DNA of 19,059 nucleotides from an uncultured Clostridia bacterium (GTDB lineage Bacteria; Bacillota; Clostridia; TANB77; CAG-508): NCBI GenBank assembly GCA_934130355.1, contig CAKOXV010000021.1, positions 1 to 19,059 on the forward strand, read 5' to 3'. Under the pieces are notes generated by a model, which saw only the letters and a program-made list of their open reading frames with translations, ran no database searches and was not told the origin of the DNA. How positions within the stretch are numbered: the stretch's first letter is position 1; the number at the start of each line of letters is the position of its first letter. Position numbers and translations under genes: made by a program. Below are positions 14,213 to 19,059 of this stretch, piece by piece.

Positions 14213-15377
14213 ATGTCTGGAGAAATTAAATGTGCTGAAGAAGAAGTAAAAACTGCATTATCTGAGCTTGAAACACTTATCCAAAAATTATCAAGTGCAA
14301 AAGATGCTTTAAATGGAATAGATACAAGTGGTTTGGAACTAGCAACTTTGAATGTATCTACAGTATGTACTAACATACAAAACAGTATTAATAGCATCAA
14401 TGCTATAACTGGAAGCATAATACAAATAATAGCAGAAATGAATGCTGCAGAAAATGATAATGTTAATATAATAAAAGGAATATTACTAGGAGCAATAAAA
14501 GGAGTAAAGTATATAGCTGATAATGCTACAACTTTAAGTTTTATGTTGCAAAATGATATTTCATTACAAGGAATTAATGCAAAATTCACCGGAAATGGAG
14601 TGGAACTATGGAAAGAAAATGTAAAATATACTGTTAAATTTGAAAAGGTTTACGTAGAAGGTAATGGATATTTTAGATGTTTTATAATGGAACCAGAAAA
14701 TCCTGAAGCTAATATTCCAACGGCTTTTATACTTGACGGACATGGACCAAATGCTGTACAAAGCACTGATAATGACTATTGGGTAGACGTAATTGGAACA
14801 AGGAGAGATCAAAAAATTATGCTAACAGCTATAAATAATGGAGGATTAGAGAGACCTAATGCACGTTTTGTATATTTACCTAATAATGGTACATATTGGG
14901 ATAGCAGAGAGGCAATAACTTTTGATAAGATAGTGGAAAATCTTACACAAAATTATAATATAGATGTTAATAATATGTCTTTGATTGGACATAGTTCACG
15001 GAGGAAAAGCAGTTGCAGAATTTGCAATGAAATCAAAATATACAATTAAAAGCGTAGTAATGGTAAGCCCTTTTTGGGAGCAAAAACAAGCTGTAGTAGA
15101 TTTTATAGAAGATGCACGAGAAAAAAAAGGAACAAAATTTTATGCTAGCTATAGCTGGAGACCTGGCTTTGGAGATGTTGAAGCAACAAAAAAATTCGTG
15201 GATGAAACATTAGAAGGACATTTAGATTCAGAACCATTTCATTTGTCAGCGGTTTATAATCATGATACAGCCGTGTGGGATCTTGCTACAACTGATGAAG
15301 ATGGAGATGGAAGAGCAGATATATGGGATATTTTATTTTCTGAAACACCTACAACAAGTGATGACAAATCAAATTAG
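14213..15377 (+). CDS. Secreted alpha/beta hydrolase 1 with +1 recoding at CGGA
   Basis: The first frame stops at 15049; the joined product ends at 15377 (387 residues). Residues 1-100 are the helical MSGEIK domain shared with the next two genes. Residues about 125-360 are an alpha/beta hydrolase: FILDGHG near 180, RFVYLPNNG near 220, then SLIGHS at 256-261. In the zero frame this becomes SRRKSSC and stops. Skipping the C of CGG at 14999 gives GHSSGGKAVAEF, the classic nucleophile elbow (S261), then MVSPFWEQ and a conserved histidine H350 in NHDTAVWD. Residues 361-372 form an EF-hand-like calcium loop (D361, D363, D365, G366, D369, D372). The zero-frame product would lack the histidine. The substrate is unknown; an esterase is likely. 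Confidence 0.8.
14999..15002 (+). other. CGGA +1 recoding site, hydrolase 1
   Basis: Zero-frame context is CAT AGT TCA CGG AGG AAA. Skipping C gives TCA GGA GGA (Ser-Gly-Gly), which completes the G-x-S-x-G-G nucleophile motif. Confidence 0.7.
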
Positions 15378-15745
15378 CAATAGCTAAAGAAAACTTTGGC
15401 AGGCTTAAAATTCATATTTTAAAAACTTTTAATTAGGAAGAGGTGAAAATTAAAATGTCTGGAGAAATTAAGTGTGATGAAGATAAAATAGCAGACGCAT
15501 TATCAAAACTTGGAACACTTGGTGAAAAACTGTCAAGTGCAAAAGACGTTTTAAATGGAATAGATACAAGTGGTATAGAATTACCAGCTTTGAATATAGC
15601 TACAGTATGTGGCAACATACAAAATGATATTGATGGTATTAATGCTGTAATTGGGGAAATAATGCAAATAATAGCAGGAATGAATATTGCAGAAAACAAT
15701 AATCTTGATATAATAAAAGGAATATTATTAGGAGCAGTAAATGGG
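15315..15745 (+). repeat. Long direct repeat, copy A
   Basis: About 430 bases covering the last codons of hydrolase 1, the intergenic gap and the N-terminal domain of hydrolase 2. It is nearly identical to copy B at 16611-17039, with a few substitutions and small gaps. Confidence 0.85.
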
Positions 15746-16673
15746 ACAAAATATTTGATTGATAATGCTACTACTCTAAGTTTTCTATTGCAAAATGATA
15801 TTTCATCACAAGGAATTGATGCGAAATTTACAGGCAATGGAGTGGAATTGTGGAAAGGAAATATAAAATATAATGTCAAATATGAGAGCGTTTTCATAGA
15901 AGGAAGTGGAACATTTAGATGTTTTATAATGGAGCCAGAAAATCCTGATGATAATATTCCGACAGCTTTTTTACTAGATGGACATGGAGCAAGTGCTGTA
16001 TCTGGTATATCAGCTGACAATGTAATAAAATCAATAGAATCAATTGGAGGCGCAGCATCTGTTTTTGGACCAGCAGGAGATGGATATCAACAACTTATGT
16101 TGACAGCTATAAATAATTGTGGATTAGAAAAGCCAAATGCGCGCTTTATATATATGCCTAATAATGGGCCATTTTGGGATGCTAGGAAAGCTGATACTTT
16201 TGATGCAATAGTAAAAAAACTTGCAAATAGTTACAATATAGATACTAGTAATATGACTTTAATTGGACATAGTTCACGGAGGAAAAGCTGTTGCAGAATT
16301 TGCGGATAAATCTGAATATACATTTAAAAGTGTATTAATGGTAAGTCCTTTTTGGGAGCAAAAAGACAAAGTAGTAGAGTATGTAGAGGGAGCAAGAGAA
16401 AAAGGTACAAAGTTTTATGCTTCTTATTCTTATAGTAAAAAACCAGGTATGGGAGATGTGGAGGCAACCGAAAAATTTGTAGATGAAACATTAGATGGGC
16501 ACTTAGATTCAGACCCATTTCATTTATTAGCTATAGCAGGACATGCTCAAACAGTATGGGATGTTGCAACATATGATGCTCCTGGTAAGGATGGTCATGG
16601 TGATGGAAAAGCAGATATATGGGATATTTTATTTGCTGAAACACCTACAACAAGTGATGACAAATCAAATTAG
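15455..16673 (+). CDS. Secreted alpha/beta hydrolase 2 with +1 recoding at CGGA
   Basis: A GTG at 15443 is possible, but ATG 15455 matches the paralogue and follows AGGAAGAGGTG. The first frame stops at 16309; the joined product ends at 16673 (405 residues). Layout is as in hydrolase 1: N-terminal helical domain (1-100), then FLLDGHGASAV and RFIYMPNNG, the nucleophile elbow GHSSGGKAVAEF (S273) only when the C of CGG at 16277 is skipped, and H363 in GHAQTVWD. A calcium-type loop spans D379-D390, with histidine at its third position. An insert relative to hydrolase 1 lies near GGAASVFGPAGDG. It is a tandem duplicate that has diverged, yet keeps the recoding site at the same codon, which argues for selection or recent duplication. 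Confidence 0.8.
16277..16280 (+). other. CGGA +1 recoding site, hydrolase 2
   Basis: Zero-frame context is CAT AGT TCA CGG AGG AAA, the same as in hydrolase 1. The zero frame ends 10 codons later at 16307-16309. Confidence 0.7.
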
Positions 16674-17039
16674 CAACAACTAAAAAAAACTTAGCAGGCT
16701 TAAATTCATATTTTAAAAACTTTTAATTAGGAAGAGGTGAAAATTAAAATGTCTGGAGAAATTAAGTATAATGAAGATAAAATAGCAGACGCATTATCAA
16801 AACTTGGAACACTTGGTAAAAAATTGTCAAGTGCAAAAGACGTTTTAAATGGAATAGATACAAGTTGTATAGAATTACCAGCTTTGAATATATCTACAGT
16901 ATGTAGCAACATACAAAGCGATATTGATAGTATTAATGCTGTAATTAGAGAAATAATGCAAATAATAGCAGGAATGAATATTGCAGAAAACAATAATCTT
17001 GATATAATAAAAGGAATATTATTAGGAGCAGTAAATGGG
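16611..17039 (+). repeat. Long direct repeat, copy B
   Basis: Copy of 15315-15745 covering the end of hydrolase 2, the gap and the N-terminal domain of the peptidase gene. Identity ends abruptly at GTAAATGGG, where the encoded C-terminal domains become unrelated. Confidence 0.85.
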
Positions 17040-17846
17040 GTCAAGTACCTGAATGAGGATACAACTTTAAACTTTTTATTTAAACAAAAGGACGGAGTGG
17101 GTATTGGAGCAATTGCAGGAGCGACAAATGGAATATTAGGCCTATTTAATGACGTGAAAAAATCACAAAGTAATCAAAATGATGAATGGGATTTCACTAA
17201 AATTGAGTATCCGGACGATTATAGAGTAACAGAGGACGGTATCTTATTAAAAGATAGATATCAAAGTAATCCAGGTTATTCTTGGGAACCCGGTTGGTAT
17301 AAAAGATATATGGACACTCTTTGGTATAAAGGTGGATATGGACATATTATGTATTGGCAGAGCCAATATGGAGATAGAAATAATGGCAGTACTATACAAT
17401 CTGGAGGATGTGGAATTACTTGTGCTACATTAATGGCAAGTGAGTTAAAACACAAAATTGTAGAACCTAATGAGTATGTAAAATATTTAGCTGTAAATGG
17501 ACAATCTGGAGCTGGAGATACATCTATACAGGCTATATTAGATGATGAATCAATAAAATATACACGAACAAGTGGAACTGATGGTTTGAAAAGAACTTTA
17601 CAAAATTTGGATACAGATGCATATATAGTAAATCTTGAAATAACTAAAATACATGGACATTGGACATTATTTTACTATGACCATGAAAAAGATATTCTTG
17701 TTCAGTATGATCCTGATCCAGCAACAGTATTAAGTGGTAAAGTTCCAAATCAAAACGAAAGAATTGATAATGGATACCTTTCTGTTGGTGAAATACCTGA
17801 TTCGACAGTAGGATTTGTTGTAAAAAAAGATGATTGGCAACAATGA
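16749..17846 (+). CDS. Secreted C39-like cysteine peptidase
   Basis: ATG 16749 is chosen over GTG 16737 by comparison with the paralogues. The 365-residue protein starts with the shared MSGEIK helical domain (1-100). A glycine-zipper-like stretch (GAIAGATNGILG, about 120-131) and a linker follow. Residues about 195-360 are a papain-like peptidase of the C39-like (peptidase_C39_2) type: WQSQYGDR with Q204/Q206, SGGCGITCATL with C221, HGHWTLF with H304 and YDPDP with D321. This is a complete Cys-His-Asp set. The gene has no in-frame CGG and no frameshift. It is the last gene of the operon, with a terminator 28 bases later. No immunity gene follows. The target could be peptidoglycan cross-links or proteins. 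Confidence 0.82.
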   Translation: MSGEIKYNEDKIADALSKLGTLGKKLSSAKDVLNGIDTSCIELPALNISTVCSNIQSDIDSINAVIREIMQIIAGMNIAENNNLDIIKGILLGAVNGVKYLNEDTTLNFLFKQKDGVGIGAIAGATNGILGLFNDVKKSQSNQNDEWDFTKIEYPDDYRVTEDGILLKDRYQSNPGYSWEPGWYKRYMDTLWYKGGYGHIMYWQSQYGDRNNGSTIQSGGCGITCATLMASELKHKIVEPNEYVKYLAVNGQSGAGDTSIQAILDDESIKYTRTSGTDGLKRTLQNLDTDAYIVNLEITKIHGHWTLFYYDHEKDILVQYDPDPATVLSGKVPNQNERIDNGYLSVGEIPDSTVGFVVKKDDWQQ

Positions 17847-17873
17847 TAATAAAATTTGTAAAATACATAATGT

Positions 17874-17904
17874 AAAAGGATACAATAAAAATGTATCCTT
17901 TTTT
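17874..17904 (+). terminator. Operon terminator
   Basis: AAAAGGATACA (17874-17884) pairs perfectly with TGTATCCTTTT (17892-17902) around a 7-base loop, ending in a T run. Confidence 0.9.
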
Positions 17905-17910
17905 GTTTAA

Positions 17911-18297
17911 TTTTAACCCTTAAAATATATAGTTTGCCTTAACGTACCTGCTACTCCCCTTGGACCTATACATATATATTAAAATCATTTCAGATTTTGG
18001 ACAAGCTAAACTTTCGTATAAAATCTAAAAGTACAACACGAGCCTCTTTCACTTAGTCCAAAAATGAATATATTACTATGAAATAAGGCAAAGACCCCCG
18101 ACGAAGACCCCAGCTATGTTTTTGCCATGGAATAGTAATATATTCATTTTTGACGTGAACATCCCTCGCTTTGTACTTTAAGATTTTCTATACTCAAGTT
18201 TAGATGCACAAAATCTTCCATTATTTAATATATATGTATAGGTCCAAGGGGAGTAGCAGGTACGTTAAGGCAAACTATACATTTAAAGGACTAATAA
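17911..18297. repeat. Large imperfect palindrome: MITE-like element or structured RNA
   Basis: No gene is present. A perfect 56-bp inverted repeat (17928-17983 against 18224-18279) encloses an imperfect pairing region and then an inner perfect 20-bp pair (18060-18079 against 18132-18151) and a GGCAAA/TTTGCC pair (18087-18092, 18121-18126). Partial pairing extends outward to about 17911 and 18297. The whole would fold into one rod of nearly 400 nt with a C-rich tip (GACCCCCGACGAAGACCCC). The long perfect arms suggest a miniature inverted-repeat element; a large non-coding RNA is the alternative. No transposase lies nearby and no clear target duplication is visible. Confidence 0.75.
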
Positions 18298-18324
18298 TTG
18301 AAAGCCAATATTTTACATAAATAC

Positions 18325-18353
18325 TTGATTTTTCAGGAAAAATACATTATAAT
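18325..18353 (+). promoter_or_regulatory. lysS promoter
   Basis: TTGATT (18325-18330), 17 bases, TATAAT (18348-18353), 37 bases before the lysS start. No T-box-like leader fits in the short space. Confidence 0.75.
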
Positions 18354-18390
18354 AAGTCTATGATTTTATAAATAAAGAGGAGAGAATAAT

Positions 18391-19059
18391 ATGCAAGAAA
18401 ATAACAATCAAAATTCAGAAATAGAAATAGACGAAAATCATTTAATACAAATAAGAAAAGATAAATTAAAAGAATTACAAGAACAAGGAAAAAATCCATT
18501 TGAAATAACTAAATATGATAGAACAAATTCAGCAGGAGAAATAAAAGCAAACTATGATGCATTTGATCAAAAAGATGTAAAAGTAGCAGGAAGAATTATA
18601 GCAAAAAGAATAATGGGAAAAGCATCATTTTGCACAATATTAGACAGTGATGAAAAAATTCAAAGTTATGTAAGCATAAATGACTTAGGAGAAGAAAGTT
18701 ATAAAGCCTTCAAAACTTATGACATTGGAGATATTATAGGAATATCAGGATTTGTATTTAAGACAAAAACAGAAGAAATATCTGTACATTCAAAAGAAGT
18801 AGTATTACTTTCAAAATCACTAAGACCATTACCAGAAAAATTCCATGGATTAAAAGATGTAGACTTAAGATATAGACAAAGATATGTTGATTTAATAATG
18901 AATCCAGAAGTAAAAGAAACATTTAGAAAAAGAAGCCAAATTATATCAGAAATCAGAAGAATATTAGATGAAAAAGGATATCTAGAAGTTGAAACACCAA
19001 TATTAAATACAATATCAGGTGGAGCAACAGCAAGACCATTCATAACACATCATAACACA
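18391..19059 (+). CDS. lysS: Lysyl-tRNA synthetase, class II (partial)
   Basis: The first 223 residues are visible; the gene runs off the right edge. After a variable N-terminal extension, residues about 15-50 contain RKDKLKELQEQGKNPFEITK. An OB-fold anticodon-binding domain follows (VAGRIIAKRIMGKASFCTIL, then GDIIGISGFVFKTKTEE, LSKSLRPLPEK). The catalytic domain begins with the class II motif 1 region (RYRQRYVDLIMNP, then RSQIISEIRRILDEKGYLEVETPIL), and the sequence ends in SGGATARPFITHHN, characteristic of LysRS. It charges tRNA-Lys in the cytoplasm and belongs to the host chromosome. The start follows AGAGGAGAG. It is a housekeeping gene and helps place the organism among Firmicutes. Confidence 0.97.
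   Translation, partial: MQENNNQNSEIEIDENHLIQIRKDKLKELQEQGKNPFEITKYDRTNSAGEIKANYDAFDQKDVKVAGRIIAKRIMGKASFCTILDSDEKIQSYVSINDLGEESYKAFKTYDIGDIIGISGFVFKTKTEEISVHSKEVVLLSKSLRPLPEKFHGLKDVDLRYRQRYVDLIMNPEVKETFRKRSQIISEIRRILDEKGYLEVETPILNTISGGATARPFITHHNT

Noticed and set aside
5542..16280. Simple reassignment of CGG to another amino acid
   Set aside because: At all four sites the reading frame must change by one base; assigning any amino acid to CGG would still end at the zero-frame stops.
5542..16280. Classical slippery-site +1 frameshifting as in prfB
   Set aside because: The P-site codons (ACA, TCA, AGA) cannot re-pair in the +1 frame (CAC, CAC, GAC), and no consistent Shine-Dalgarno-like stimulator precedes the sites.

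Overview
The window comes from a very AT-rich, low-GC Gram-positive chromosome. Clostridia or a related Firmicutes lineage is likely, judging by the strong AGGAGG-type ribosome binding sites, TTGACA/TATAAT promoters, WXG100-type secretion genes and the start of lysS. AGA is the usual arginine codon.

Positions 1-11740 are the right-hand part of a siphovirus-type prophage. In order it carries the end of a tail assembly chaperone, a Com-like zinc finger, the tape measure, distal tail and tail-associated proteins, a tail fibre, a small tail protein, a second fibre ending in a pyocin-knob-like domain, a holin region (two small membrane proteins) and a GH25 lysozyme. A small leftward block (8573-9721) follows: two promoters with an identical palindromic operator, a 35-aa protein, a ribbon-helix-helix-like protein, a 61-aa acidic protein and an AP2-domain protein. 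Rightward again come a Panacea (DUF4065) antitoxin with an overlapping partner gene, an XRE regulator flanked by two copies of one palindrome, and a 46-aa protein. The prophage ends at a 47-bp 3' piece of a tRNA-Thr(GGU), the attachment site (attR); the complete tRNA should lie at the other, unseen end.

Positions 11741-17904 hold what looks like a type VII secretion cargo operon. It encodes a GDPD-family phosphodiesterase, a tandem WXG100-like protein, a coiled-coil protein, two paralogous alpha/beta hydrolases and a C39-like cysteine peptidase. The last three share a near-identical N-terminal helical domain. No secretion machinery and no obvious immunity genes are present. A nearly 400-nt region built around a perfect 56-bp inverted repeat (17928-18279) follows, and the window ends inside lysS.

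The most striking observation is genetic-code level. In about 5,600 codons I found only four in-frame CGG codons, by eye. All four are followed by A (CGGA), and all four sit exactly where the coherent protein continues in the +1 frame, as if the C were skipped and GGA read as glycine. They fall in the phage tail fibre (5542), the GDPD protein (12851) and both hydrolases (14999 and 16277, directly after the nucleophile motif). This suggests that CGG is unassigned here and that CGGA works as a +1 recoding site. Independent single-base mutations or sequence errors remain the alternative.
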